A stretch of DNA of 64,000 bases from an uncultured Oscillospiraceae bacterium (GTDB lineage: Bacteria; Bacillota; Clostridia; Oscillospirales; Ruminococcaceae). The position numbers and the translations under genes are program-made. Numbering within the stretch: the stretch's first letter is position 1; each line of letters begins with the position of its first letter. Below the pieces are notes generated by a model that did no database searches, was not told the DNA's origin, and worked only from the letters and a program-made list of their open reading frames with translations. This document shows positions 50,779-60,338 of this stretch, piece by piece. The stretch is from positions 33,938-97,937 of the forward strand of contig CAJTZM010000004.1 of NCBI GenBank assembly GCA_910583935.1, in the 5' to 3' direction.

Positions 50779-50845
50779 TCGGCATTCCCCCTGTACAGGC
50801 TGTTATACTGTATGTCCTATCGGCCTGCAATATACATCCGAACGT

Positions 50846-50940
50846 GGAAAACGCCGGAATCACAACATATTCCAGCGTTTTTCCTTTTGCCATGCAAAAT
50901 GTAGGCGCATGGGCCGTCTCCTCTCACGCGCCTACATTTT
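50846..50940 (-). terminator. Two adjacent terminator hairpins downstream of ctpA
   Basis: Arms 50846-50860 and 50869-50884 form one stem; AAAATGTAGGCGC (50896-50908) and GCGCCTACATTTT (50928-50940) form a second. The second follows the ctpA stop by about 50 bp on the minus strand and ends U-rich. Confidence 0.8.
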
Positions 50941-50992
50941 TATACATCGCTCTTTTTCATGTTTCTCGTATTGTAATTTGCGTAGGAAGCCT

Positions 50993-52324
50993 TTATGCGG
51001 CAGAATCTTCCCCTTCATTCTCTTCTTCGTCAGAGTTCTCCCAAGACGCCTCAGAGGACTCTTCAGCTTCGCTGCTTTCCGACTCCTGGGGGGTAGGCAG
51101 ACTGCTGCTGGGAGGCTCGACACCTTCACCCCGCAGAGAGCTTGTCACAACCTCCAGTGCCTTTCTCAGCTGCGGATCGGTCGTTTCGTCTAAATTTCCC
51201 AAATTGGCCTGCATATCCGCTGTCAGCTCCACCTCATAATCCGGCTTGATTCCTTCGCCGTCATAACTGATCCCGCTGGGCGGCAGATAGCGCGCCACCG
51301 TAACATTTACCGCCGAACCATCGTTGAGCTTTTTGACCGACTGCATCGTTCCCTTGCCATAGGTGATCGTCCCCACCGATTTGGCCTTATTATAATCCCG
51401 CAGCGCCTGGGTAAATAATTCCGCCGCGCTGGCTGTTCGATTATTGGTCAGCACAACCATAGGGAGGTTAATTTCATTCTCGTCGCTTTTGGCCAAAACG
51501 TCTACCGTACCGTCTTTGTAAACAGCTGAAACAATGTCCCCCTCCGGCAGAAGCTTATCCAGCATTTTCGTCACAGATGTGAGGGTTCCGCCGCCGTTAT
51601 TGCGCATATCGAATATCAAAGCCTGTGCACCCTGGCTGATTAAAGCATCAACCTGATTGGAGAATTGGGTCGATGTACTGTCGTTAAATTCCGTTACCTG
51701 TACATAGCCGACATTCCCATCAATCATTCTGGAGAAAACCGTCGGAACATCCACCTTCCGGCGGGTCACCTCAATGGTTGTATCCTCCGATTCCCGGCGA
51801 TAGGTAATATTTACCTTACTGCCCTCTTCCCCGCGAATTGCCTGAGAGGCCTGTTCATAGGTCTCCGTATTCACATCCAGCTCATCTACCTTAATGATCA
51901 GGTCCCCGGCCTGCAGCCCCACAATCGCCGCTGGGGATTCTTCGTAAACCTCTCGGATCAAAATATATCCGCTGGGATCCATTTCCGCCGAAACACCGAT
52001 ACCAACAACGCGTCCTTCCAGATCAATCATATACGCTTCGTATTCTTCTGGTGTAAAATACCGCGCGTATTTATCTCCGGAACCAATTACATAGCCATCG
52101 GCCAACGCTTCATTTAAAGCGTCCTCATCAATGTCGTTAATATAATTGGCGCGGATGATCCGATCCAATTCCGAAAGCTTGCTGTACATGGTTTCCCGCT
52201 CTTTTAAATTGTAAACCTTCCCGTTAAAAACATCCATATAATAGATCATGGTAATCGAAAAGGTCACCGCCGCCGCCATGATCATCAACGTAATCGTTGC
52301 CCCTAAGGATATTTTCTTATTCAT
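50993..52324 (-). CDS. ctpA: S41 carboxy-terminal processing protease
   Basis: 443 residues from ATG 52324 (GGAG 7 nt upstream). One N-terminal membrane anchor (LGATITLMIMAAAVTFSITM), a PDZ domain (GYILIREVYEESPAAIVGLQAGDLIIKVDEL), and the peptidase with RNNGGG, TNNRTASAAELFTQAL (catalytic Ser) and TYGKGTMQSV (catalytic Lys). A Ser/Glu-rich tail follows. It degrades cell-wall proteins and lies beside the M23 hydrolase and ftsEX. Confidence 0.92.
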   Translation of the reverse strand: MNKKISLGATITLMIMAAAVTFSITMIYYMDVFNGKVYNLKERETMYSKLSELDRIIRANYINDIDEDALNEALADGYVIGSGDKYARYFTPEEYEAYMIDLEGRVVGIGVSAEMDPSGYILIREVYEESPAAIVGLQAGDLIIKVDELDVNTETYEQASQAIRGEEGSKVNITYRRESEDTTIEVTRRKVDVPTVFSRMIDGNVGYVQVTEFNDSTSTQFSNQVDALISQGAQALIFDMRNNGGGTLTSVTKMLDKLLPEGDIVSAVYKDGTVDVLAKSDENEINLPMVVLTNNRTASAAELFTQALRDYNKAKSVGTITYGKGTMQSVKKLNDGSAVNVTVARYLPPSGISYDGEGIKPDYEVELTADMQANLGNLDETTDPQLRKALEVVTSSLRGEGVEPPSSSLPTPQESESSEAEESSEASWENSDEEENEGEDSAA

Positions 52325-52366
52325 CTGTTTTCTCCAATCTTGACAGTAAAATGTCACATCACACGT

Positions 52367-53602
52367 CTATTGCAGATATTCCAGCGGATTGGTATGCTTT
52401 CCGTTAATTCGGATTTCAAAATGAATATGAGGGCCGGTAGACCAACCAGTTGAGCCGACCCGGGAAATGGTCTGCCCACGGGTCACATAATCGCCCACGC
52501 TGACCAAGATCTCACTGTTATGCGCATACAAAGTTGTGTATCCGCCGCCGTGGTCCAAAATCAGGTACTTACCATATCCTTTTCCCGGCGTGTAACTGGT
52601 ATTGACAAAGACCACCTTGCCGGAATTAGATGCCACAACAGGCGTACCATAAATGTTGGAGCCGGAAATGTCGATTCCCGTATGAAAATCGCTCCCATTA
52701 AAACGCCATCCGTAATAGGAGGTGATGTTCCTGTAGCTAGGCGAAGGCCATCCAAAGGTTCCGCCGACAAAATCGCCCATCGAATCCAGCTTAGCGTAGA
52801 TCGCGTCGATATCCGCCTGAACGGCGGCCATTTCCGCCTGGGTCGCTGCTTTATCCTTATTAAACTGCTCCTCCAGCGCCGAAATATCTTGGATTTGCTG
52901 CTGGGTCTGGCCCAGCTGTTGATTGAGGGTAAGCGTCAGCTGATCCAGCTGCGCCTTTGCCGCCTCCACCTCAGATCGGGTTTGTTCGATCTGCTCTTTG
53001 GCCTGTTCAATCGCTTCCCGGTCGGCAATCAGCTGTTCAATGACCTCTTTATCCCGCTCAGCGATTCGCTCCATAATCTCAGAGCGCGTCAAAAAATCGT
53101 AAAAACTGTCCGCCCCCAAAATAAGACCTAAAGCTGTCTCGTCGCCCCGCAGATAGGAGGAACGGACCCGCTTTTTAAAAAGGGTATAGTTCTCGTCAAT
53201 TTCCTGGGATTTTTCTTCAATTTCCGCCTCTTTCTGGGCAATATTCTCGCCTAGTAAAGAAATTTTTTCATTTACCACCTGAATCTGCCGGCGGGTAAGT
53301 GAAATCTGATGGTCAATCTGCTGCTTTTGGGCCAACGCTTTTTCCTTGTCCGATTTGGCCCGATTGATATTCTTTTCTATCTCATCCTGCTGACTCTGAA
53401 GATCCTTCAGCTGAGATCCCAAGTCTGCCAACGCATCCTTATAATCCTCCTGAGAGGTATCTGGTTCGGAAATCGATCCGCTGGTATCTGCTGCTGTCGC
53501 ATCCACGGCAAAAACGCTGAAGCCGCCTTTCTGTCCAGCCAAAATAAGCGATAAGCAAAGGGCCGCACTGGCCGTTTTAAAAAGAATCTTTTTAAAACCC
53601 AA
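52367..53602 (-). CDS. M23 peptidase with coiled coil (EnvC/PcsB-like murein hydrolase)
   Basis: 411 residues. A signal peptide is followed by about 230 residues of coiled coil (QSQQDEIEKNINRAKSDKEKALAQKQQIDHQ and others). The C-terminal LytM/M23 domain has FHTGIDISG and HIHFEIRING with the zinc-binding His and Asp. It lies directly downstream of ftsX; FtsEX is known to activate such hydrolases through their coiled coil in cell division. Confidence 0.9.
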   Translation of the reverse strand: MGFKKILFKTASAALCLSLILAGQKGGFSVFAVDATAADTSGSISEPDTSQEDYKDALADLGSQLKDLQSQQDEIEKNINRAKSDKEKALAQKQQIDHQISLTRRQIQVVNEKISLLGENIAQKEAEIEEKSQEIDENYTLFKKRVRSSYLRGDETALGLILGADSFYDFLTRSEIMERIAERDKEVIEQLIADREAIEQAKEQIEQTRSEVEAAKAQLDQLTLTLNQQLGQTQQQIQDISALEEQFNKDKAATQAEMAAVQADIDAIYAKLDSMGDFVGGTFGWPSPSYRNITSYYGWRFNGSDFHTGIDISGSNIYGTPVVASNSGKVVFVNTSYTPGKGYGKYLILDHGGGYTTLYAHNSEILVSVGDYVTRGQTISRVGSTGWSTGPHIHFEIRINGKHTNPLEYLQ

Positions 53603-53640
53603 TCCTCCACGTCCTTTCGTTTTTTTGCGATATTCTCTCT

Positions 53641-54546
53641 TTAAACTTTCAAGTGCTTACGCACAAAAATCATACTGCCAAACACACCAATTGCTACGCC
53701 GCCTGTTACAAAGCTGGCAAACAGCTGCTTTGCCACCTGGGAAAACGGCACCAGGTTCTTTAAAAAGGCCGAAAACCCGGTAGCGGTTTGTGTTTGCACA
53801 TAATCGATCAGATATGTGTAGCCGCCCCATAAGAGCAGATAGGCAATGCAGGCGGAAATAACCCCCAGCAAAATTCCCTCCACAACAAAAGGCATTCGAA
53901 TAAACAAATCCGTTGCGCCCACAAATTTCATAATATTGATCTCTTTGCGGCGGTTAAACACCGTCACTTTAATGGTGTTGGCAATAATAATCAGCGTAAC
54001 CGACAAAAGGATCACCACAATGCCGGAGCCGCCGATATAAACCGCTCTTTTTATGCCGGTAACCGTTTCCGCCACATTGGTGGGCGCATTGACCTGCATG
54101 ATCCCAGGGATGGACTCGATCTTGGCAATCGACTCCTCGATCTGAGAAAGATCCTTCAGCGTAATTCGAAAGGACAGTGGAAAAACCTCATCCTTATCCG
54201 CCTCCAGGTTCTCCAGCAGACTGTCGGGAACGATTTCACTGTACCGCTCCAGCGCCTCCTCCCGGGAGACAAAGGCGTAAGAATCCACATTGTCGTTTTG
54301 GTCCAACGCTGACTTCACAGCATTGACCAAGGTGTCGTCCGCACTGTCCTCCAGAAAAGCAACCATCTCGTTCTGATTTTCCACATAGTTAACCATTCCA
54401 TTGAGGTTAATGGAAAGCAGAATGGCGCTGCCGATTAAAAGCATACAGGAAACCAGAATGCCGATAGAAGCCAGCGACATCATCCGGTTTACCCAGATAT
54501 TCCGTCCACCCTCCTTGAGCAAATAGGTAAAGCTGGAACCCTTCAT
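53641..54546 (-). CDS. ftsX: Cell division protein FtsX
   Basis: 301 residues from ATG 54546 (GGAGG upstream). Four membrane segments, an extracellular domain of about 110 residues after the first, and the conserved cytoplasmic KVTVFNRRKEINIMKFVGATDLFIRMPFVVEG. It overlaps ftsE by 4 nt and forms the ABC-like complex that controls peptidoglycan hydrolases. Confidence 0.93.
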   Translation of the reverse strand: MKGSSFTYLLKEGGRNIWVNRMMSLASIGILVSCMLLIGSAILLSINLNGMVNYVENQNEMVAFLEDSADDTLVNAVKSALDQNDNVDSYAFVSREEALERYSEIVPDSLLENLEADKDEVFPLSFRITLKDLSQIEESIAKIESIPGIMQVNAPTNVAETVTGIKRAVYIGGSGIVVILLSVTLIIIANTIKVTVFNRRKEINIMKFVGATDLFIRMPFVVEGILLGVISACIAYLLLWGGYTYLIDYVQTQTATGFSAFLKNLVPFSQVAKQLFASFVTGGVAIGVFGSMIFVRKHLKV

Positions 54547-55220
54547 CGCCGCCTCCAATCTGCGTCGTCCGCCACAACGCTGCCGCCATTGATGGTAATG
54601 ACCCGATGGTTAAACTGGGCGACTAAATCATGCTCGTGGGTCACCATTAAAACGGTGGTACCCACTTTATTGATTTCATTCAAAAGGTCTACAATCTCGT
54701 AGGAAAGCTCTGGGTCGATATTTCCGGTGGGCTCGTCCGCAATAATCAGCTTTGGGTTGTTTACCAAAGCTCTTGCCAGCGCCACGCGCTGCTGCTCGCC
54801 GCCAGAAAGCTCGTTCATTTTGCACCTCGCTTTAGAGGCCAATCCCACCAAGCTCAGAATATAAGGCACACGCCTGCGGATATCCCGAGTGGAAACATTG
54901 GTTACACGCAAAGCAAACGCCACGTTATCGTAAACATTCATGGTTGGAATCAATCGGAAATCCTGAAAAACTACGCCTAATGAGCGCCGAAAGCCAGGGA
55001 TCTGCCGACGCTTCAGCCGGTTGACTGAATAGCCGTTCACCTCAATTGCGCCGGAAGAAGGGACCTCCTCGCGCAGCAAAAGCTTAATCAGTGTGCTTTT
55101 TCCCGCGCCGGACGATCCGACAATAAAGACAAATTCGCCGTCCGCAATTTCCAGATCCACATTTCTAAGCGCTTTTGTGCCGTTATCGTATGTCTTCGAT
55201 ACATTGGAAAAACGAATCAA
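54543..55220 (-). CDS. ftsE: Cell division ATP-binding protein FtsE
   Basis: 225 residues: Walker A GSSGAGKSTLIKLL, FRLIPTMNVYDNVAFAL, signature LSGGEQQRVALARAL and Walker B LIIADEPTGNID. ATP hydrolysis by FtsE drives FtsX. First gene of the ftsE-ftsX-M23-ctpA run. Confidence 0.96.
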   Translation of the reverse strand: MIRFSNVSKTYDNGTKALRNVDLEIADGEFVFIVGSSGAGKSTLIKLLLREEVPSSGAIEVNGYSVNRLKRRQIPGFRRSLGVVFQDFRLIPTMNVYDNVAFALRVTNVSTRDIRRRVPYILSLVGLASKARCKMNELSGGEQQRVALARALVNNPKLIIADEPTGNIDPELSYEIVDLLNEINKVGTTVLMVTHEHDLVAQFNHRVITINGGSVVADDADWRRR

Positions 55221-55252
55221 TTTGCACCCGCCCTCACAGACTCGATGGTCCT

Positions 55253-56338
55253 TTAGTATTTAATGGGGTTAGCTGTTAAGTATTTTTTGACCATCAGCGC
55301 TACCTTAAATACGATCGCATGGTCAAATTCCCGCAGGTCCAACCCGGTAAGCTTTTTGATCTTCTCCAGCCGGTATACCAGCGTATTCCGGTGAACAAAC
55401 AGCTTTCGGGAGGTTTCGGACACATTCAGGTTATTTTCAAAGAATTTCTGAATGGTGAACAGCGTCTCCTGGTCTAAGCTCTCGATGGAACCTTTTTTGA
55501 ACACTTCCCGCAGGAACATCTCGCACAGCGTAGTAGGCAGCTGATAGATTAGGCGGGCAATTCCCAAATTGTCATAGCAGACGATTGCCTTTTCCGTATC
55601 GAAGACCTTTCCAACCTCCAAGGCAATCTGCGCTTCTTTAAATGAACGCGCCAAATCCTTAACGCCCTCAACCGCCGTACCAATACCCGCGACCGCTTTC
55701 GTATAAAACTCAGAGCCGAGTGTATCCACAATGGAACGCGCCAGCTTTTCCAGATCCTTTGAGCCAATGGGAGACTTGATCTCCTTGACCAACACAATAT
55801 CATTTTCACTGATATTGAAAACAAAGTCCTTTTGTTTATCCGGGAATAAATTCTGCACAACATCGAATGCAGAAATATCGTTCGAAGCGATTACCCTTAT
55901 TAGCAAAACCGCCCTGCTGACATCCGTGTTAAAATGCAGCTCCTTTGCTTTCATAAAAATATCACCGGGCAGGATATTATCCAGGATCACATTCTTGATA
56001 AAATTATTCCGATCATATTTTTCATCATAATATTGCTTTATGGTCAGCAGAGAAATCGCCAAAACGCCACAAAACTTCGCGGCCAGCTCATCGGTACCCT
56101 CCACAAAAACCGCGTAATCCGGTTTGATTCTGGTCCCAAAGGGCTTATAGGTATATCCATCCTTTACGAAGATCTCGTTCCCGTCAACTGCGTCCAGGGA
56201 GATATATTCATTGTGCCCGCCGATTTTGGTCAGGTCACTGCAGGAAATAACCGTAGCCGTGTCGTCAATAACCCCTACGACCCGATCTATCGTATCCCGC
56301 ATCTGATGCACTACGCCTTGAAATAGTCTGTTTGACAT
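55253..56338 (-). CDS. PucR/CdaR-type transcriptional regulator
   Basis: 361 residues. The C-terminal HTH_30 domain is clear (IQKFFENNLNVSETSRKLFVHRNTLVYRLEKIKKLTGLDLREFDHAIVF). The middle GGDEF-like sensor part and the N-terminal domain (MRDTIDRVVGVIDDTATVISCSDL) resemble CdaR sugar-diacid regulators. Preceded by its own promoter. Ligand unknown; close position to ftsE is probably accidental. Confidence 0.85.
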   Translation of the reverse strand: MSNRLFQGVVHQMRDTIDRVVGVIDDTATVISCSDLTKIGGHNEYISLDAVDGNEIFVKDGYTYKPFGTRIKPDYAVFVEGTDELAAKFCGVLAISLLTIKQYYDEKYDRNNFIKNVILDNILPGDIFMKAKELHFNTDVSRAVLLIRVIASNDISAFDVVQNLFPDKQKDFVFNISENDIVLVKEIKSPIGSKDLEKLARSIVDTLGSEFYTKAVAGIGTAVEGVKDLARSFKEAQIALEVGKVFDTEKAIVCYDNLGIARLIYQLPTTLCEMFLREVFKKGSIESLDQETLFTIQKFFENNLNVSETSRKLFVHRNTLVYRLEKIKKLTGLDLREFDHAIVFKVALMVKKYLTANPIKY

Positions 56339-56452
56339 GATGATGCTCCCTTCTGCCGCTTGTTTTGTGGCAAAAAATAAACCGTCCAGAAAGCCGAATC
56401 CTCGGGCCCGTCAAAACCTCATTTTCCTGTTGTCATTCAGCCAACCACATTT

Positions 56453-56481
56453 ATTTTACAAAAAAATAATGTTTATTGCAA
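56453..56481 (-). promoter_or_regulatory. Promoter of the PucR/CdaR-type regulator
   Basis: On the minus strand TTGCAA (56476-56481), 17-bp spacer, TAAAAT (56453-56458), about 110 bp before the start codon. The rest of 56339-56693 holds no gene that I can see. Confidence 0.6.
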
Positions 56482-56693
56482 CCTTATTACAGAGAAAAGT
56501 CATGGGATTCTCTACAGGAACTGACAAAATAAGCGGCAAAAATCTGCCAACATAGTCATATTACAACAAAAAAGGCGAAAATATGTGAATAAGCTTTTAA
56601 ATCCTCCTTTGAATGGTCCGTCCATATAGCTCCAAAAGCAGCAGGAGCATTCTCTCCCTTTATTATTCGGCTCATGACCCTTTCCAACGAAAA

Positions 56694-56722
56694 AGGACCG
56701 ATTCCTTTGCGGAATCGGTCCT
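56694..56722 (-). terminator. Terminator of the sugar ABC ATPase gene
   Basis: AGGACCGATTCC (56694-56705) pairs with GGAATCGGTCCT (56711-56722), loop of 5 nt; on the minus strand a TTTT run follows. Confidence 0.9.
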
Positions 56723-56736
56723 ACAAAAAATCTCGA

Positions 56737-57858
56737 TTAGAACAGTGCGTTTTCTGTTTCCTGATCAAACAGGTGGATTTTATTGACATCCATTGCCATT
56801 TTGATCTGCTCGCCAGCCTTTGCAGTAACACGATTGGAAATTCTCGCGGTCAGAGCATTGCCTGCGCAGTCAAGATACAGATGGGTCTCAGCGCCCATCA
56901 TTTCAGTAACGTCAACCTTGCAATCAAAGATACCGGTGGTAGCGGCGTTGATGAAAATCTCCTCTGTGTGCAGATCTTCCGGTCTTACGCCCAGTGTAAT
57001 CTCTTTGCCAACATAATCGGCAACACCCGGCAGCTTCGCCTTCGCGTCCGGCAGCTCAACGGTAAAGGGCTTGTTGGCGTCGCCGTACTCAATTACCAGC
57101 TTGCCATCTTTCGAGGTCAGCTTCGCGTTGATAAAGTTCATTTGCGGAGACCCAATAAAGCCCGCAACGAATACGTTTACAGGATTATCGTACAGATTCT
57201 GCGGTGTGTCAACCTGCTGGATGAAGCCATCCTTCATAACAACGATCCGGTCACCCATGGTCATAGCCTCGACCTGGTCGTGGGTTACGTAAATGAAGGT
57301 GGTGCCCAATCTCTTATGCAGCTTATTCAACTCAGTTCTCATCTGCGCACGCAGCTTTGCGTCCAGGTTGGACAGCGGCTCGTCAAGTAGGAAGACCTTC
57401 GGCTCACGAACGATTGCACGGCCCAGTGCCACACGCTGTCTCTGACCGCCAGACAAAGCCTTGGGCTTTCTATCAAGCAGGTGGGAGATATCCAAAATAC
57501 GAGCGGCCTCTTCTACGCGGCGTTTGATTTCCTCTTTCGGGGTTTTGCGCAGCTTCAGACCGAAAGCCATGTTGTCAAATACGGTCATGTGCGGATACAG
57601 CGCATAGTTCTGGAACACCATCGCGATGTCCCTATCCTTCGGCGGAACATCGTTTACCAGCCTGTCGCCGATAAACAGTTCGCCTTCGGAAATTTCCTCC
57701 AAGCCTGCAATCATTCTCAGAGTGGTAGATTTACCACAACCAGAAGGACCGACTAGAATGATAAACTCTTTGTCTTCAATTTCCAGGGTAAAGTCTGTTA
57801 CTGCGGTAACGCCCCCCGGATATTTTTTGTAGATATTGCGTAAAGATAATCCTGCCAT
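56737..57858 (-). CDS. Carbohydrate ABC transporter ATP-binding protein (MsmX/UgpC family)
   Basis: 373 residues: Walker A GPSGCGKSTTLRMIAGLEE, Q-loop FQNYALYPHMTVFDNMAFG, signature LSGGQRQRVALGRAI, Walker B LLDEPLSNLDAKLR, plus a C-terminal TOBE/OB domain. The family energises several sugar importers, often from an isolated locus as here (no permease genes adjacent). Which sugars is unknown. Confidence 0.93.
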   Translation of the reverse strand: MAGLSLRNIYKKYPGGVTAVTDFTLEIEDKEFIILVGPSGCGKSTTLRMIAGLEEISEGELFIGDRLVNDVPPKDRDIAMVFQNYALYPHMTVFDNMAFGLKLRKTPKEEIKRRVEEAARILDISHLLDRKPKALSGGQRQRVALGRAIVREPKVFLLDEPLSNLDAKLRAQMRTELNKLHKRLGTTFIYVTHDQVEAMTMGDRIVVMKDGFIQQVDTPQNLYDNPVNVFVAGFIGSPQMNFINAKLTSKDGKLVIEYGDANKPFTVELPDAKAKLPGVADYVGKEITLGVRPEDLHTEEIFINAATTGIFDCKVDVTEMMGAETHLYLDCAGNALTARISNRVTAKAGEQIKMAMDVNKIHLFDQETENALF

Positions 57859-58048
57859 GATACATTGACCTCCTAAACGCTAAATATAAAACTATATTCT
57901 AGCTTTATTAATTAGACGAATTTCTTTCTCTTATGATAACAAAAAAGCAAGCTTGATGGCAAGTACCTATACACCCAAACTTTCTCTTATCACTTTGTCT
58001 AAAATACCTAATTTCCAGAAAATGTTCCCAAAACTGTTGAAAAACAGT

Positions 58049-58777
58049 CTATATTTTATCCAAAAGCCGGAGGATTTCTTTGTCGGTAATTTTTCGGACC
58101 TCCCCAGGCTTCAGCGCCTCATCCAACGGCAAAGCGCCGATAGCGGTGCGCTTGAGCCAAAGCACCCGGCGGCCGCAGGCCACAAACATCCTTTTCACCT
58201 GATGATACATCCCCTGCGTCAGGACCACCTGGCAGAGCGATTCTGGCCCGCTCTCCAGCAAAAGAAGCTGCGCCGGCCTACACAAGCTTCCATCCTCCAG
58301 GACAATGCCGTCAGCAAATGCTTTGACCATCCGCTCATTCACCGGGCCGTCGATTCGGGCGTGATAGGTTTTGGGCACGTGCCGCTTGGGGGACAAAATT
58401 CGATGGGCAAATTCCCCATCGTCGGTTATGAGCATAAAGCCTTCGGTGTCTTTATCCAGCCGTCCGGCGGGGAAGAGCCCTGTCCGGCGGTACCCTTCCG
58501 GAAGCAGGTCCAGCACGGTGGGCTGCTTTGGGTCCCGGGCGGCACTTAAAACGCCGGCGGGCTTATTCATCATCAAATACAGCCGCTTTTGGAGAAGCAA
58601 GGACTTTCCATCCAGCTGTAAAACATCCGCAGCCAGATCGACCTTTTCCTCCGCAGAGCGTACCAGCCTCCCATTCAGCCGAACCCTGCCCTGCGTGATC
58701 AGCTTTTTCGTTTCTTTTCGGGAAAACGCCGTCCTCGACGCCAAAATTTTATCTACCCGCTCCAAATCGCTAAGCAC
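58049..58777 (-). CDS. rRNA pseudouridine synthase (RsuA/RluB family)
   Basis: 242 residues. N-terminal S4 domain (RVDKILASRTAFSRKETKKLITQGRVRLNG), catalytic AGRLDKDTEGFMLITDDG with the essential Asp, and C-terminal YHQVKRMFVACGRRVLWLKR. The RsuA-type 16S rRNA U516 enzyme is the best fit by length and motif. Confidence 0.92.
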   Translation of the reverse strand: MLSDLERVDKILASRTAFSRKETKKLITQGRVRLNGRLVRSAEEKVDLAADVLQLDGKSLLLQKRLYLMMNKPAGVLSAARDPKQPTVLDLLPEGYRRTGLFPAGRLDKDTEGFMLITDDGEFAHRILSPKRHVPKTYHARIDGPVNERMVKAFADGIVLEDGSLCRPAQLLLLESGPESLCQVVLTQGMYHQVKRMFVACGRRVLWLKRTAIGALPLDEALKPGEVRKITDKEILRLLDKI

Positions 58778-58835
58778 TTCCTTTTACATTCCTTCTGAAA
58801 TCTATTATAGCATCTCCGCTTTCCGACATCCAGCC

Positions 58836-59324
58836 TTAAGAAATAGGACGTGCAAAGCCATGGGTAAAACCGTCTTCTCCCAAGGCGCTGATATCGCCTC
58901 CTACAATTCTCCCATTATAGGTCAGCAGAGTACAGACAACATGCTCCGGCCGGTCCGGGTAATTGAGTACGGCATATTGATATTTTTTACATCGCTTTCC
59001 TTTGTAGGGGGACAGGTCCATCTGCTGTGTTTTTTGCAAATTATTATACTCTTCGTATGTTTTATCAAATTCCTCCGGTATTTTTATTTCTATAATCGTG
59101 GATGGCTCTTTTTCCACCTGCCAGCCGAAGGAGTCCAGAAAGCTTTGTCTTTGCTCCTCCGTGTCGCCAGCGATTTTTTCTGTTTTCACCTTAGACTGGG
59201 ACGATGTCTGGCGGACAGAGTCAACCAGTCTCCCTCCAAACAATGCGGCTACGACAGCAAACAGAAAAACGCCTACAAAAAGAAGCGTCTTTTTTTTGCT
59301 GAAACGAAAAGACAGCATAACCAT
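58836..59324 (-). CDS. DUF4830 domain membrane protein
   Basis: 162 residues from ATG 59324 with AAAGGAGG upstream; the longer frame has no site. One N-terminal membrane helix (TLLFVGVFLFAVVAALFGG), then an extracellular domain with FGWQVEKEPSTIIEIKIPEEFDKTYEEYNNLQK, the DUF4830 signature, and RIVGGDISALGEDGFTHGF. Unknown function, common in Clostridia. Confidence 0.78.
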   Translation of the reverse strand: MVMLSFRFSKKKTLLFVGVFLFAVVAALFGGRLVDSVRQTSSQSKVKTEKIAGDTEEQRQSFLDSFGWQVEKEPSTIIEIKIPEEFDKTYEEYNNLQKTQQMDLSPYKGKRCKKYQYAVLNYPDRPEHVVCTLLTYNGRIVGGDISALGEDGFTHGFARPIS

Positions 59325-59391
59325 ACTATATCCTCCTTTTTTGAGAATATATATGTTTTTTTGTCCCATTTCATACGCTGAATCATAAAAT

Positions 59392-59431
59392 CGCCTTTGG
59401 CGCAGACGACTTTTTGTCTGCGCCAAAGGCG
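59392..59431 (-). terminator. Terminator after the bactofilin gene
   Basis: A 16-bp perfect stem (59392-59407 with 59416-59431) with an 8-nt loop; on the minus strand followed by ATTTTATG. Confidence 0.85.
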
Positions 59432-59511
59432 AAAAATGTGAGTATGCAAGCTCTTCAGGCGAGAAAACATCCTCGTCCAGCCTCGTCTGAAGAAAAACTT
59501 TTTCCCCCAAA

Positions 59512-60279
59512 TTAAAGCAGGGGATCTGCCGAATCTTCCTCCTCGCCGTCTGAGACAGGCTCAATCACCGCAAGGGGGAAAACGCTGGAATTTTCCTCAT
59601 CCTCAGAAGGCTTCGGCTCCTCTACCGCGGAGCTCTTTGGTTCCGGTTCTTCGAAAACGGGCTTTTTCGGCTTTTCCATCTTCAGTCCGCCATTCACCAT
59701 AGCGCCTTTGCTCATTTCCAGCTCAGCGGTGGTAATATCGCCGGTTACCCGGCTTTCGCTGCCAATAATAGCGCTTTCCGTCGCGGTAATATCGCCGTCT
59801 ACCAGCCCGCTGATACTGACCGAAACCGCATGAACGTCGCCCTTCACCTTGGCGCCGTTCCCAATTACCACCGATTTTTCCGCCGAAATGTCTCCGATGA
59901 TTTCAGAGCCATTGGCTACCAGCACGCCGCAGGCAATATCGCCATGCACTGTGCCGTAGATGCGAACAACAGCTGAACTGGTGATCGAGCCCTCTATTGT
60001 TCCGTAAATGTCCAAATTGTCCTGGGTGGAAATATCACCCTTGAAAATCGTGTTTCTGGATACCGACGCCGTCAGATCAGATTCGTTCATGTTACCTTCT
60101 CCTACATCTTCTTGTAAGTGAGCCGATTCCGGCTCCGATGCTTCTGCTTCTGCAGGTCTTTCTGAAACCACAGGATCCTCCTGGGAAGGCGGCTGCTTTT
60201 CTTCAGGAAGCGGCTCCTGAACCGGAACCGCTGGTTCCTCAGGCGCAATCTGCGGTTTTGGTTTTTTGCCAAAAAGCAT
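59512..60279 (-). CDS. Bactofilin family cytoskeletal protein
   Basis: 255 residues from ATG 60279 (MLFGKK), which has AAAGGGG upstream. A Pro/Glu-rich N-terminal tail (to about 75) precedes the polymerising beta-helix: TIFKGDISTQDNLDIYGTIEGSITSSAVVRIYGTVHGDI and further GDI repeats about every 17 residues. A second Glu/Pro-rich tail follows. The role in Clostridia is unclear; shape or surface organisation is likely. Confidence 0.85.
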   Translation of the reverse strand: MLFGKKPKPQIAPEEPAVPVQEPLPEEKQPPSQEDPVVSERPAEAEASEPESAHLQEDVGEGNMNESDLTASVSRNTIFKGDISTQDNLDIYGTIEGSITSSAVVRIYGTVHGDIACGVLVANGSEIIGDISAEKSVVIGNGAKVKGDVHAVSVSISGLVDGDITATESAIIGSESRVTGDITTAELEMSKGAMVNGGLKMEKPKKPVFEEPEPKSSAVEEPKPSEDEENSSVFPLAVIEPVSDGEEEDSADPLL

Positions 60280-60338
60280 ATTTGACATCCCCTTTATAAA
60301 CTATTTGGGAACAAAGAACTCTCCCCATCACAACAAAC